A stretch of 18,385 nt of DNA from Cypionkella sp. (lineage in GTDB: Bacteria > Pseudomonadota > Alphaproteobacteria > Rhodobacterales > Rhodobacteraceae), in assembly GCA_018063485.1 (NCBI GenBank), contig JAGPBG010000003.1, positions 1 to 18,385 on the forward strand, read 5' to 3'. The notes under the pieces are model-generated. The model worked only from the letters and a program-made list of their open reading frames with translations. It made no database searches and had not been told where the DNA came from. How positions within the stretch are numbered: the first letter of the stretch is position 1; every line of letters begins with the position of its first letter. Positions 7,644-16,068 of this stretch are shown piece by piece. A program made the translations under genes and the position numbers.

Positions 7644-7662
7644 ACAGCAGCGGTGCTGCTGT
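7644..7662 (-). terminator. Possible terminator after mraY
   Basis: ACAGCAGC and GCTGCTGT form a perfect 8-bp stem with a 3-nt loop, 107 nt beyond the mraY stop. On the minus strand it is followed by TGCATTTGCCC, a poor U-tract. It could end the dcw transcript before the amidase gene. Strength is uncertain. Confidence 0.35.
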
Positions 7663-7676
7663 GGGCGGCTTGGTTC

Positions 7677-7748
7677 GCCCCGCCATCCTGCGGCAGGCAG
7701 GTCGGGGCATGCCCAGACTTATCCCCCGAACTCACCCCCCGACTCACC
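7677..7748. repeat. Inverted and direct repeats in the mraY-amidase gap
   Basis: GCCCCG (7677-7682) pairs with CGGGGC (7703-7708), with an inner CCTGC/GCAGG pair (7687-7691 and 7697-7701). GGGCATGCCC (7705-7714) is a 10-bp palindrome. CCCCCGAACTCACC (7723-7736) is followed at once by CCCCCGACTCACC (7736-7748), a near-perfect tandem duplication just past the mraY stop. These may be termination or rearrangement traces; no function is assigned. Confidence 0.4.
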
Positions 7749-7768
7749 CGCAAGCGCCTTGTTCAGCT

Positions 7769-8851
7769 TCAGCGCACCTTCAGCGTCGCCAGCCCGACCA
7801 TCGCTAATATCAGCGAGATGATCCAGAACCGGATTACGATTTGCGGCTCGGCCCAACCGCGTTTCTCGAAATGGTGGTGGATCGGCGCCATCAGGAACAC
7901 CCGGCGACCCGTGCGCTTGAAATACAAGACCTGAATGATCACCGACAGCGCCTCGACCACAAAAAGCCCACCGACGATGGCCAAAACGATCTCGTGCTTG
8001 ATGCAAACGGCAATGGCTCCTAACGCCCCCCCCAATGCAAGGCTGCCGGTGTCGCCCATGAACACGGCCGCAGGTGGCGCATTATACCACAGAAAACCCA
8101 GCCCGCCGCCGAACAGGGCGGCGGTAAAGATCAAGAGCTCACCGGTGCCCGGCACGAAATGCACGCCCAGATATTCTGCAAAATTGAAATTGCCGACGAC
8201 ATAGGAAATTGCGCCCAGTGTCGCCGCAGCGATCATCACCGGCATGATCGCCAAGCCGTCCAGCCCATCTGTCAGGTTCACCGCATTGGCCGAGCCAACG
8301 ATCACGATCATCCCAAAGGGGATGAAGAACATGGACAGATTGATCAGCGTATTCTTGAAAAACGGCACGGCAAGCTGATTGGTCAGCGCCGCAGGATGAA
8401 ACTGCGAGGCGGCATAACTGGCCAAAAGCGCAATCAACAGCCCCAACACAAAACGCACCCGCGACGACACGCCCTTGGTGTTCTGCCGGGTCACTTTGGC
8501 GTAATCATCGGCAAAGCCGATCAACCCAAAGGCCACCGTCACCAGAATAACGATCCAGACATAGGGATTGTCGAGCCGCGCCCACATCAGAGTAGACACC
8601 ATCAGCGCCGACAGGATCAACAACCCCCCCATCGTCGGGGTTCCTGCCTTTACGAAATGGCTTTGCGGCCCATCATCGCGGATCGGCTGGCCCTTGCCCT
8701 GCTTGCGGCGCAACAGATCAATCAGCGGGCGGCCAAACAGAAAGCCGAAGATCAGCGCCGTGGCAAAGGCCCCGCCCGCACGAAAAGTAATATAGCGAAA
8801 CAGGTTGAAAAAGTCGCCACCGTCCGAGAACTCGATCAGCCAGTATAACAT
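7769..8851 (-). CDS. mraY: Phospho-N-acetylmuramoyl-pentapeptide-transferase
   Basis: MraY transfers phospho-MurNAc-pentapeptide from UDP to undecaprenyl phosphate in the inner membrane, making lipid I. The 360 residues are strongly hydrophobic with about ten membrane segments. Diagnostic motifs are [19 protein letters not shown] (58-76), the Asp pair in GFADDYAK (112-119), [10 protein letters not shown] (192-201) and the C-terminal [12 protein letters not shown]. The length is typical. The ATG abuts the murF stop (TGAATG), and AAGGAGAG inside the end of murF supplies a strong ribosome site about 7 nt upstream, consistent with translational coupling. It is the last dcw gene in this block; murD would be expected next but an amidase gene follows. 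Confidence 0.97.
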   Translation of the reverse strand: MLYWLIEFSDGGDFFNLFRYITFRAGGAFATALIFGFLFGRPLIDLLRRKQGKGQPIRDDGPQSHFVKAGTPTMGGLLILSALMVSTLMWARLDNPYVWIVILVTVAFGLIGFADDYAKVTRQNTKGVSSRVRFVLGLLIALLASYAASQFHPAALTNQLAVPFFKNTLINLSMFFIPFGMIVIVGSANAVNLTDGLDGLAIMPVMIAAATLGAISYVVGNFNFAEYLGVHFVPGTGELLIFTAALFGGGLGFLWYNAPPAAVFMGDTGSLALGGALGAIAVCIKHEIVLAIVGGLFVVEALSVIIQVLYFKRTGRRVFLMAPIHHHFEKRGWAEPQIVIRFWIISLILAMVGLATLKVR

Positions 8852-10294
8852 TCACTTCTCTCCTTGGACGGCAGAGGTGGCTGGTTGCCCCAATTTGCGC
8901 AGGGCGTCAACAACCAGACTGACCTTTATCGACTTCGACCCTTTGACAAGCACGACATCCCCGGCGTCGATCAAGCTGCGGACATATGGGATGATTTCGG
9001 GGGCGGAGTTCACCCATTCGCCCCGCAACGCGCGCGGCAAAGCGGCGTGAAGGCACTTCATTAGCGGGCCGACGCAGTGGATGGTGGTGATTTGTGACAG
9101 ATTCGGATGCCTGGCAATGGCCACATGCAAGGCCGCTTCGGTTGGCCCAAGTTCCAGCATATCGCCCAGAATGGCGATGCGTCGGCCCTTGCCAACGCGG
9201 CCCACCCCATCCTCTGGGCGCGCGGCAATCAACACGTCAAGCGCCGCTGCCGTCGAAGCAGGGTTGGCATTGAAGGCATCGTCGATCAGTTGAAACGAGG
9301 TTTCATCGACCATATCCAGCGTAATGCGCTCACGCGTGCCGCGCCCTCGGGGAGGCATCCACCGACCGAGATCTACAGCGGCAATCGCCGGATCAAGTCC
9401 GAGGGCGGAGGCTGTTGCCAGGGCCGCCAGCCCGTTTTCACCGAAATGACGGCCGGGAAACTGCACTTTGAAAAGAAATGGGCTGCCGGCGTGAACGGCT
9501 TGAACAACTGTGGCGGCATCCCCGACCTTGATTTCAATGTTGCGATAAGTTGCCTGTGGCGAAGTACCAAAGGTCACAACTGTCGCCCCTACTGCGGCAG
9601 CTTTGGCCAACAGGATCGGCGCAACAGCAACATCCAGCGGCAATACAGCGGTGCCGCCGGGGATAAGCCCCTCAAGGATTGAGGCCTTTTCATGGGCGAT
9701 GCCTTCGATATTGGTGAAGGCTTCAAGATGGGCGGCAACAACAGTGGTGATCAGCGCCAGGTCCAGACGTGCCATCCGGGCCAGCGGCGCAATCTCGCCG
9801 GGGTGGTTCATGCCGATCTCGATCACGGCGAAATCGGCATCGGCAGGAAGGCGGGAAAGCGTCAACGGCACGCCCCAATGGTTGTTATAGCTGGCCTCGG
9901 CGGCGTGAACCGAGCCTTGCCCGCCCAGGACCACGCGCAGCATTTCCTTGGTCGAGGTTTTGCCAACCGAACCTGTTACGCCCACAACGCGGGCACGGGA
10001 CCTGGCACGGGCAAAGCGGCCCAACGCTTCAAGACCCTTTTGCACATCCGGCACGATCAAAAGTGGTGCATCTTCGGCCACACCTTCGGGGCGGTGGGTG
10101 ACCAAAGCGGCAGCGGCCCCTTTGGCGAGGGCTGCCGCCACGAAATCATGGCCATCGCGGATGTCTTTCAACGCAATGAAAAGATCACCCTTTTGCAATG
10201 TGCGGGTGTCGATGGAAACGCCACTGGCCTGCCACTCGACGGGGCTTTGCCCCCCGGTTGCGGCTACAGCGTCGGAGGAGGTCCAGAGTGTCAT
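8852..10294 (-). CDS. murF: UDP-MurNAc-tripeptide--D-Ala-D-Ala ligase
   Basis: MurF is the cytoplasmic ATP-dependent Mur ligase that adds D-Ala-D-Ala to UDP-MurNAc-tripeptide. The 480-residue protein has the N-terminal UDP-binding domain with SIDTRTLQKGDLFIALKD (27-44), the ATP loop GVTGSVGKTSTKE (105-117) and the MurF-typical SYNNHWGVPLTLS (around 138-150), followed by EIGMNHPGEI. The length fits the family. Its ATG overlaps the murE stop by 4 bp (ATGA) and its own stop abuts mraY, so murE, murF and mraY are probably translated in series. Confidence 0.96.
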   Translation of the reverse strand: MTLWTSSDAVAATGGQSPVEWQASGVSIDTRTLQKGDLFIALKDIRDGHDFVAAALAKGAAAALVTHRPEGVAEDAPLLIVPDVQKGLEALGRFARARSRARVVGVTGSVGKTSTKEMLRVVLGGQGSVHAAEASYNNHWGVPLTLSRLPADADFAVIEIGMNHPGEIAPLARMARLDLALITTVVAAHLEAFTNIEGIAHEKASILEGLIPGGTAVLPLDVAVAPILLAKAAAVGATVVTFGTSPQATYRNIEIKVGDAATVVQAVHAGSPFLFKVQFPGRHFGENGLAALATASALGLDPAIAAVDLGRWMPPRGRGTRERITLDMVDETSFQLIDDAFNANPASTAAALDVLIAARPEDGVGRVGKGRRIAILGDMLELGPTEAALHVAIARHPNLSQITTIHCVGPLMKCLHAALPRALRGEWVNSAPEIIPYVRSLIDAGDVVLVKGSKSIKVSLVVDALRKLGQPATSAVQGEK

Positions 10295-11784
10295 ATCAGC
10301 CCATCCAATGCAGCCACCGCAATCGAGGCCTGCTCTACATCGTCAAAGGGGTAAACCTCGCCCTTGATGGTTTGACCGGATTCGTGCCCCTTGCCCGCGA
10401 TCAGCAAAGCATCCCCCGGCAGTAGGGCATCGACCCCGCGCAAAATGGCCTCGGCGCGGTCGCCCACCTCATTGGCTTCGGGGCAGGCTTGCATTATTTC
10501 TGCACGGATGGCCCCCGGTTCCTCGGATCTCGGGTTGTCATCTGTCACAAACAGAACATCGGCATTTTCCCGCGCCGCCTGGCCCATCAACGGGCGCTTG
10601 CTGCGATCGCGGTCACCGCCAGCGCCGAACACCACGATCAGGCGGCCCATCACATGCGGGCGCAGCGCCTTCAATGCAGTGGCAATCGCATCCGGCGTAT
10701 GGGCGTAATCAACGAAAACCGAGGCGCCGTTGCGGCGTGTGGCGGCAAGCTGCATCCGGCCCCGCACTCCCGAAAGCTGCGACAGCGCGGTGATTGCATC
10801 GCTTGCTGGCGTGCCCGACGCGATCACCAAACCACAGGCCAGCGCGACATTTTCGGCCTGAAACCCACCGATCAGATCAAGCCTGATCTGATAGGGCTTG
10901 CCCTTACATGAAAGCCGCAAATCCTGCCCGGTGGCATCGAACCGCTGGGCCAGAATACGCAGATCATTGCCCTCACCATGACCAACGGTAATCACATCCT
11001 GCCCTCGCGCGCGGGCGATGGCAACAATATCCGCGCCCTTGGTATCGTTCATATTCACCACTGCCACGCCATCTTCGGGCAAGACGCGATCAAACAACGC
11101 TGCCTTCGCGGCAAAATAGGCCGCAAACGTCTTGTGATAATCCAGATGATCCTGGGTGAAATTGGTGAAACCCGCAGCCCGCAGCCGCACCCCGTCCATG
11201 CGGCGCTGATCAAGCCCGTGGGACGACGCCTCCATCGCGGCATGGGTCACTCCCTCGGCAGCAGCCAGTGCCAGCATCCGGTGCAGGGTAACGGAATCGG
11301 GCGTGGTATGGGCCGAAGGGGCCGACCATGCGCCCTCCACCCCGGTGGTGCCGATGTTGATCGCGGCATGGCCCAGCGCCATCCAGATTTGCCGCGCGAA
11401 AGTGGCGACCGAGGTTTTGCCATTGGTGCCGGTGACCGCGACCATGCATTCAGGCTGTGCGCCAAACCAAAGGGACGCCGCACAGGCCAAAGCCTCACGC
11501 GCGTCTTCGGCCACGACCAGCGCGGCATCGGGGTGGCGCGACAGGGCTTGCGCGGCCATTCTTGCGCCTTCGGCATCGGTCAGGATGGCAGCAGCGCCCA
11601 TGCGCAAGGCCGGGTCGATAAACTCGGCCCCGTGCATAAGGCTGCCGGGAAGGGCGCCAAACAGAAAGCCCGCCTTGACGGCGCGGCTGTCAATGGTGAT
11701 GCCCGACAGGCGCGGGTTAAGCCCGGCTCGGGCGGCAAGCCCAAGGTCTGAAAGAGTTCTTGCACCGCTGCCCATGATCGCCAT
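10291..11784 (-). CDS. murE: UDP-MurNAc-tripeptide synthetase (meso-DAP-adding)
   Basis: MurE adds the third stem-peptide residue to UDP-MurNAc-L-Ala-D-Glu. The 497-residue protein shows DSRAVKAGFLFGALPG (32-47), the ATP loop VTGTNGKTS (117-125), the Lys of FAAYFAAK (227, the position carbamylated in the family) and DNPR (416-419). The DNPR sequence marks enzymes specific for meso-diaminopimelate rather than lysine, so the peptidoglycan should be of the DAP type usual for Gram-negatives. I used the ATG at 11784; a second in-frame ATG 9 nt downstream is possible, and neither has a strong ribosome site. It starts 12 nt after the ftsI stop and overlaps murF by 4 bp. Confidence 0.96.
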   Translation of the reverse strand: MAIMGSGARTLSDLGLAARAGLNPRLSGITIDSRAVKAGFLFGALPGSLMHGAEFIDPALRMGAAAILTDAEGARMAAQALSRHPDAALVVAEDAREALACAASLWFGAQPECMVAVTGTNGKTSVATFARQIWMALGHAAINIGTTGVEGAWSAPSAHTTPDSVTLHRMLALAAAEGVTHAAMEASSHGLDQRRMDGVRLRAAGFTNFTQDHLDYHKTFAAYFAAKAALFDRVLPEDGVAVVNMNDTKGADIVAIARARGQDVITVGHGEGNDLRILAQRFDATGQDLRLSCKGKPYQIRLDLIGGFQAENVALACGLVIASGTPASDAITALSQLSGVRGRMQLAATRRNGASVFVDYAHTPDAIATALKALRPHVMGRLIVVFGAGGDRDRSKRPLMGQAARENADVLFVTDDNPRSEEPGAIRAEIMQACPEANEVGDRAEAILRGVDALLPGDALLIAGKGHESGQTIKGEVYPFDDVEQASIAVAALDGLI

Positions 11785-11796
11785 GCCCCGTCTGCC

Positions 11797-13584
11797 CTAA
11801 TTGTTGCTGGCTGTTAGCGCGATTCCGCTAGGGGCTTCAACCTGTGGTCTCATCCCCAGGAGCGGGGCAGCGCGACGGATGATCTCGGCGGCAACGGGAA
11901 CGGCAGTCCACCCGGCGGTACGGCGCGGCTTTGGCCCTGTGGTTTCAACGGGTTCGTCCAGTGTGACGATCAGCACATATTTCGGATCATTGGCCGGGAA
12001 CACCGAGGCAAAGGTGTTGACCACTTTATCGTGATAATAGCCACCACCCCGCTTGGTTTTATCGGCGGTGCCGGTCTTGCCTGCCACCGCATATCCCGGA
12101 ACTTCCCCAAGGCTGGCAGTGCCTTCGGTAACCACGCGGCGCATCATGCCAACGGCAAGAGTCGAGGTTTTCGGGCTGATCACACGCGGCCCAAGCGGCA
12201 CGCTGTCGTGATGCACCAGCGTCGGTTCCACCTTGGTGCCGCCATTGGCGATGGTCGCATAGGCGGCGGCGAGGTTCATCGGGCTGCCGGAAACGCCATG
12301 ACCATATGAGGCGGTGATCGTCACAATATCGGGCCAGCGTGCCGGGCGCAGGGGCTTGGCGCCCTTGGCCTCGACCAATTCAACCGGCGAAGCATCAAAC
12401 AATCCAAGTGATTTCAGAAACGCTTGCTGCCGCTCACCACCGATCATCAGCGCGATATGCGCAGTGCCAACGTTCGACGATTTGGCAATCACATCGGACA
12501 CCGAGAGCAGCGGGCCATAGTTGTGGTTTTCGAACTCCTTGATGGTGAACTTGCCCCAGCGCAGCGGCGCGTTGGCGTCGACCATGGTTTCGGGATTCAC
12601 AAGGCCCAACTCCATTGCCTGGCTTGCGGCAAAGATCTTGAAGGTCGAGCCAAGCTCATAGATCCCCTGCACCGCGCGGTTGAACAGCGGGCTATCGGAC
12701 GGATCACCCGAAACCGGCGGGTTTGGGCGGTCATTGGGATCAAAGGTCGGCAGCGCGGCAAGGCTGACAATCTCGCCAGTGTGAACGTCCATCAAGATGG
12801 CCGCGCCACCCTTGGCGTTCATCATCTGCACGCCGGTTGCAAGCACCTCTTCCACCGTGGCCTGAACCGTCAGATCAAGCGAAAGTTGCAGAGGCGTTCC
12901 CGCCTGTTCCGGGTCGCGCAGGCGGGCGTCCATGAATTTCTCGATTCCCGCCGTGCCGATCACCTCGGCCGAAGCCACGCCTTCGGCCCCGAACGAGGCC
13001 CCGCCCAACACATGGGCGGCAAGCGTGCCATTGGGGTAAAGGCGCATCTCGCGCGGGCCAAAAAACAGGCCCGGATCGCCGATCTCATGCACTTTTTGCA
13101 TCTGCTCGGGCGACAGAACCTTGCGGATCCACAGGAACGAGCGTCCATCGGTAAAGCGGCGCAGCAGATCATCTTCTTTTTGCTCGGGGAAGATCGAGGC
13201 CAATTCATGCGCCACGCGCTTTGGGTCCACCAGATCGCGGGTCTGCACATAAAGTGCATGGGTCAACATATTGGTGGCCAGAATACGCCCGTTGCGATCA
13301 ACGATATCAGCGCGGCTGGCAGTAATTTCCGACCCGTTCGAAGCGGTTCGTGGTTCGACCGGATCAGTCGCCGCCAGCATCCCCATGCGGGCACCGATCA
13401 GCATATAGGCCGACAGAAAGCACAGGCCCAACAGGGCAAGGCGGAAATTGGCGCGGCCACGGGCGCGGTCGCGCATCTGTTCGTGACGCTGGCGCAGATT
13501 GTCGCGCTCGATGACATCGGGGTTCTGGCCCGCAGCACGGGCAGGCAGAATACGGGCAAGCGGGCGCAGCGGAATCCGGGTCAT
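11797..13584 (-). CDS. ftsI: Septal peptidoglycan transpeptidase FtsI (PBP3)
   Basis: This class B penicillin-binding protein cross-links peptidoglycan at the division septum. The 595 residues comprise a cytoplasmic basic N-terminus (1-46), one transmembrane helix (about 48-70), a periplasmic pedestal domain, and the transpeptidase domain with all three active-site motifs: S313-TFK (SxxK), S369-S-N (SxN) and K503-TG. It begins with ATGA overlapping the ftsL stop. Position in the dcw cluster right after ftsL confirms the division rather than elongation paralogue. The N-terminal cytoplasmic part is fairly long and Arg-rich, which is not unusual in alphaproteobacteria. Confidence 0.96.
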   Translation of the reverse strand: MTRIPLRPLARILPARAAGQNPDVIERDNLRQRHEQMRDRARGRANFRLALLGLCFLSAYMLIGARMGMLAATDPVEPRTASNGSEITASRADIVDRNGRILATNMLTHALYVQTRDLVDPKRVAHELASIFPEQKEDDLLRRFTDGRSFLWIRKVLSPEQMQKVHEIGDPGLFFGPREMRLYPNGTLAAHVLGGASFGAEGVASAEVIGTAGIEKFMDARLRDPEQAGTPLQLSLDLTVQATVEEVLATGVQMMNAKGGAAILMDVHTGEIVSLAALPTFDPNDRPNPPVSGDPSDSPLFNRAVQGIYELGSTFKIFAASQAMELGLVNPETMVDANAPLRWGKFTIKEFENHNYGPLLSVSDVIAKSSNVGTAHIALMIGGERQQAFLKSLGLFDASPVELVEAKGAKPLRPARWPDIVTITASYGHGVSGSPMNLAAAYATIANGGTKVEPTLVHHDSVPLGPRVISPKTSTLAVGMMRRVVTEGTASLGEVPGYAVAGKTGTADKTKRGGGYYHDKVVNTFASVFPANDPKYVLIVTLDEPVETTGPKPRRTAGWTAVPVAAEIIRRAAPLLGMRPQVEAPSGIALTASNN

Positions 13585-13964
13585 GGTGTTTGTTCCATGG
13601 CGGCAGCAATCGCGCCGGAGATGGCGACGGGATCGGTGATCGGCAGGTTGCCATCCGAAAAATCGGCAGCCACCGGCGGTGGCGGGAAAGCAATGGCCGA
13701 GGTGGTGCCGAATTGCGCAGGCTCCATCGGCAACAGGCCCAGCCTGTCAAAATTCAACGTCGCCAATTCGCGCAGCCGTTCGGGGCGGTTCAGATAGGCC
13801 CATTCGGCATTCTGTGTGGACAGCGCATCGCGAAGCCCGGCGATTTCGTCTTGCAGCACAGCCACTTGCCGCAGCGAGGCTTGTGTGGCGTAATTTTCGC
13901 GATAGGCCCAAAAGCCAAGCCCCATCAAGGCGATGAAGGAAAGTATGTAAAGCACAGGGCGCAT
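13581..13964 (-). CDS. ftsL: Cell division protein FtsL-like
   Basis: A small bitopic divisome protein of 127 residues. It has a very short cytoplasmic start, one membrane helix (about 4-20), and a periplasmic heptad-like region (about 25-60, with the sequence VAVLQDEIAGLRDAL) expected to pair with FtsB and FtsQ. The LNRPERLRELA segment (58-68) is the part best kept in FtsL homologues, with a proline-rich C-terminal tail after it. FtsL sequences diverge strongly, so identity relies on size, topology and its place between rsmH and ftsI. It starts 2 nt after the rsmH stop and ends overlapping ftsI (ATGA). Confidence 0.85.
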   Translation of the reverse strand: MRPVLYILSFIALMGLGFWAYRENYATQASLRQVAVLQDEIAGLRDALSTQNAEWAYLNRPERLRELATLNFDRLGLLPMEPAQFGTTSAIAFPPPPVAADFSDGNLPITDPVAISGAIAAAMEQTP

Positions 13965-13966
13965 GA

Positions 13967-14977
13967 TCAGCGGCGTCCTTTCTTTTGGGTGGGCAGATCT
14001 GGGGCATCAAGGCTGCCCTGCTCGGGGGCCAAAGCGGGGGCTGCGGTGCGTCGCGCCACCCGCAGCTTGGCAGAACGCGCGCGCGGGTTTTCTTCCAGTT
14101 CCACCTCATCGGGGCCAACCGCCTTGCGGGTGACAAGATCAAAGCGTACGGTGGTGGATTCGGTCGCAGGGGCATAGCGGTTTGAATTCGGAGTTTCCCC
14201 CGCCGCCTGCTGGAAAAAGCGCTTCACCACGCGATCCTCCAGCGAATGAAAGGTCACGACAGCCAGCAACCCGCCGGGCTTCAACGCGCGCTCGGCTGCG
14301 GCAAGGCCTTGTACGAGCTCGGAAAATTCAGCGTTCACCGCGATCCGCAACGCCTGAAAAGACCGCGTTGCCGGATGGCTTTGGCCTGGCTTCGGGCGCG
14401 GCAGGCATTTGGCGACGATTTCGGCCAATTGCAGGGTCGTCTCGATCCTGGCCTTGCTACGGGCCTCGACGATCGAGCGGGCGATCCGACGAGAGGCGCG
14501 CTCCTCACCATAATGATAAAGGATGTCGGCCAGATGGGTTTCAGAGGCGTCATTCACCAGATCGGCAGCACTTTCGCCCGCTTGGCTCATCCGCATATCC
14601 AGCGGGCCGTCTTTTTGAAACGAAAACCCACGCTCGGGCAGATCAATCTGCATCGAAGACACGCCAAGATCGAGAACGACGCCATCGAGCGGCTCGCCGG
14701 CATGCTGATCAAGGTCGGAAAAATTGCCCTGCACCAGCCGTAACTTGTCACCGTACTTTCCGGCCCAGGCACGCGCCATGTCCAGCGCCAGCGGGTCACG
14801 GTCCACCCCGATCACGCAATCGGCCCCGGCCTCGATCAGGCCGCGCGTATAGCCGCCCGCACCAAAGGTTCCATCAAGCCAAAGGCCCCGCACGGGGGCC
14901 ACAGCGGCAAGCAGAGGGCGCAAAAGCACCGGGATATGGGGCTGGCGATCTGACGCAGGATCGCGGGTGGCCTGCAT
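13967..14977 (-). CDS. rsmH: 16S rRNA (cytosine-1402-N4)-methyltransferase
   Basis: RsmH (MraW) methylates the N4 of C1402 of 16S rRNA in the small-subunit P site, using S-adenosylmethionine. The 336 residues begin with the typical [13 protein letters not shown] (14-26). They contain the SAM-binding [13 protein letters not shown] (35-47), GVDRDP (57-62), the [10 protein letters not shown] segment and, near the C-terminus, [16 protein letters not shown] Lys/Arg-rich tail follows. The ATG directly abuts the mraZ stop (TGAATG), with a purine-rich AGGGTGAG upstream inside mraZ. Confidence 0.96.
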   Translation of the reverse strand: MQATRDPASDRQPHIPVLLRPLLAAVAPVRGLWLDGTFGAGGYTRGLIEAGADCVIGVDRDPLALDMARAWAGKYGDKLRLVQGNFSDLDQHAGEPLDGVVLDLGVSSMQIDLPERGFSFQKDGPLDMRMSQAGESAADLVNDASETHLADILYHYGEERASRRIARSIVEARSKARIETTLQLAEIVAKCLPRPKPGQSHPATRSFQALRIAVNAEFSELVQGLAAAERALKPGGLLAVVTFHSLEDRVVKRFFQQAAGETPNSNRYAPATESTTVRFDLVTRKAVGPDEVELEENPRARSAKLRVARRTAAPALAPEQGSLDAPDLPTQKKGRR

Positions 14978-15487
14978 TCAGCTCACCCTGACGTTCCTGC
15001 CGACACGAGCCAGCGGGTCAACGTCATCCTCATCATCATCGTCGTCGGCAGCCTCATAAACATCTTTGCGATAGAGTTTGAAGCGGTTTGCTGCACCGAC
15101 AAACACTGCCTCGGCACCTGATTTCAGATCGTCTTCGGCAAAGCCCATCTTTTCGCGCACCTTGACGGGCAAAACGATACGGCCATCGGGTTCGATATCC
15201 ACCATGACCGAGCGCGCGATCAGGTCACGCTCGGCGCGATCACGGTCAACAGAACCCAGTTCCATCGACTCGATCTGAGCCGCCAGAATATCTGCGCCCT
15301 CGCGGGAATAGCATTCGACAAAATTGCGCTTTTTGCCGCCGTAGATCATGTAAAGGCGGGTGCGCGGAGTGTCTTCGGTTACAGTGTCCTGGGACTCCAG
15401 AATGCGGCGGAAGGCTGCCGGGATCGAGACCCGCGCCTTGCTGTCAACCTTTTGGGTGACCTCGCCTCTGAATGCCTCTTTAGCCAT
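14978..15487 (-). CDS. mraZ: Transcriptional regulator MraZ
   Basis: MraZ is a DNA-binding protein of the SpoVT/AbrB swapped-hairpin fold that represses its own dcw promoter in the species studied. The 169 residues contain two repeats: VDSKARVSIPAAFR (14-27) and EPDGRIVLPVKVRE (99-112). In the first the usual K-G-R is K-A-R. A strongly acidic stretch near the C-terminus (EAADDDDDEDDVD, 145-157) makes it longer than the roughly 150-residue typical form. The ATG at 15487 has AAGG a few nt upstream, 36 nt past an intrinsic terminator in its own leader. Candidate MraZ boxes lie about 265-300 bp upstream. Confidence 0.95.
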   Translation of the reverse strand: MAKEAFRGEVTQKVDSKARVSIPAAFRRILESQDTVTEDTPRTRLYMIYGGKKRNFVECYSREGADILAAQIESMELGSVDRDRAERDLIARSVMVDIEPDGRIVLPVKVREKMGFAEDDLKSGAEAVFVGAANRFKLYRKDVYEAADDDDDEDDVDPLARVGRNVRVS

Positions 15488-15523
15488 GGACCTTGCGGAC
15501 CCTCTGGTTTGGCGCTGAAAATG

Positions 15524-15561
15524 AAAAAAGCGGATCGAGCTGCTGCCACTGCTCGATCCGC
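15524..15561 (-). terminator. Intrinsic terminator in the mraZ leader
   Basis: GCGGATCGAGC and GCTCGATCCGC form a perfect 11-bp stem around a 10-nt loop, followed on the minus strand by six T residues. This is the strongest intrinsic terminator in the window, yet it sits just 36 nt before mraZ with no protein gene between it and the promoter. It must therefore either end a leader-derived sRNA or act as an attenuator that is partly read through to express the dcw cluster. Confidence 0.9.
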
Positions 15562-15749
15562 CTCTGTCCCATCGCTGGGCGTCCAGCTACGCGTGCCACC
15601 TGGGGGAGATGTCTGCTCGCTCACGCGCCGGATCTCAATTTAGTGATAAGGCCGGGTGCCTGTATGAAGCCTGTCTTTTCGCCTTGTTCGGGGTCTTGAG
15701 CCGCCCCTGCTTTGTTGTCCCCGTCCGTCTCACCGTGCAGCAGGGATGG
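15524..15749 (-). ncRNA. upsM: UpsM-like sRNA from the dcw 5' leader
   Basis: In Rhodobacter sphaeroides the dcw cluster has an unusually long leader (about 270 nt) whose premature termination yields the abundant sRNA UpsM. Here the same layout is visible: a promoter and candidate operator about 265 bp upstream of mraZ, about 225 nt without a credible ORF, a terminator with a U6 tract, then mraZ. The 5' end is my estimate, 7 nt downstream of TAAAAT (15761-15756). A small internal hairpin GCTGG/CCAGC (15574-15587) precedes the terminator. I could not compare the sequence with UpsM itself; the assignment rests on position and architecture. Confidence 0.72.
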
Positions 15750-15751
15750 CA

Positions 15752-15786
15752 TGGGATTTTATGGGATGCAATGGAAATTTTTGGAA
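15752..15786 (-). promoter_or_regulatory. dcw promoter with candidate MraZ boxes
   Basis: On the plus strand four boxes TGGGA, TGGGA, TGGAA and TGGAA start at 15752, 15762, 15772 and 15782, exactly 10 bp apart, each followed by a 5-bp spacer. MraZ of E. coli binds TGGGN direct repeats with 5-bp spacers, so this is a strong operator candidate. Read on the minus strand, TAAAAT (15761-15756) between the first two boxes is a likely -10 hexamer; no good -35 is evident. MraZ bound here would cover the promoter, implying autorepression. The boxes point opposite to mraZ. Confidence 0.65.
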
Positions 15787-15999
15787 TAAGGGCGGCACAT
15801 CTTGTGCAATGGCACTGCCTGAAACAGAATATTGAAATTTCTCTGCACCCGCCGTTGCCACTTGTAGCGGGATGGCCTTTCAGAGCTACTAGATGTAGAT
15901 CTTCCATAAGAACTGAATTTGGTGTGATTTTTTTGACGCGCGGTCAGGAAATCCTAAACCCTGGGGGCGGGATATTGGCCAACACGGCCACAAGACCCA
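15787..15999. other. Non-coding stretch between mrp terminator and dcw promoter
   Basis: About 210 bp, clearly more A/T-rich than the surroundings, including T7 (15928-15934) and two GAAATTT-type patches flanking the candidate operator (15773-15779 and 15834-15840). It may contain upstream promoter elements for the dcw promoter. I see no convincing ORF, tRNA or further hairpin. Confidence 0.4.
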
Positions 16000-16026
16000 G
16001 AAAGCCGGGGGTTTTCCCCGGCTTTC
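16000..16026 (-). terminator. Intrinsic terminator of mrp
   Basis: GAAAGCCGGGG and CCCCGGCTTTC form an 11-bp perfect stem with a 5-nt loop, 42 nt beyond the mrp stop. On the minus strand the stem ends in CTTTC, so its U-tract is short and inside the stem. It separates mrp from the dcw transcription unit. Confidence 0.75.
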
Positions 16027-16068
16027 CCATGAAATCCCATTCGAGTGATTCGGCGTGATATTGCGTGA

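Noticed and set aside
7644..7714. Inverted repeats as ends of an insertion sequence
   Set aside because: The arms are adjacent hairpins, not distant terminal repeats, and there is no transposase gene or target duplication around the amidase gene.
12424..13797. 457-residue plus-strand frame opposite ftsI and ftsL
   Set aside because: The minus-strand genes have full catalytic motifs and overlapping stop/start junctions; the antisense product has none.
15609..16058. 149-residue plus-strand frame in the mraZ-mrp gap
   Set aside because: It runs through the mrp terminator hairpin, the 10-bp box array and the leader RNA; composition is patchy and no domain is recognisable.
15524..16068. RNase P RNA, 6S RNA or tRNA upstream of mraZ
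   Set aside because: I looked for the conserved P-RNA core (GAGGAAAGTCCGGGC-like) and for tRNA arms on both strands and found none.
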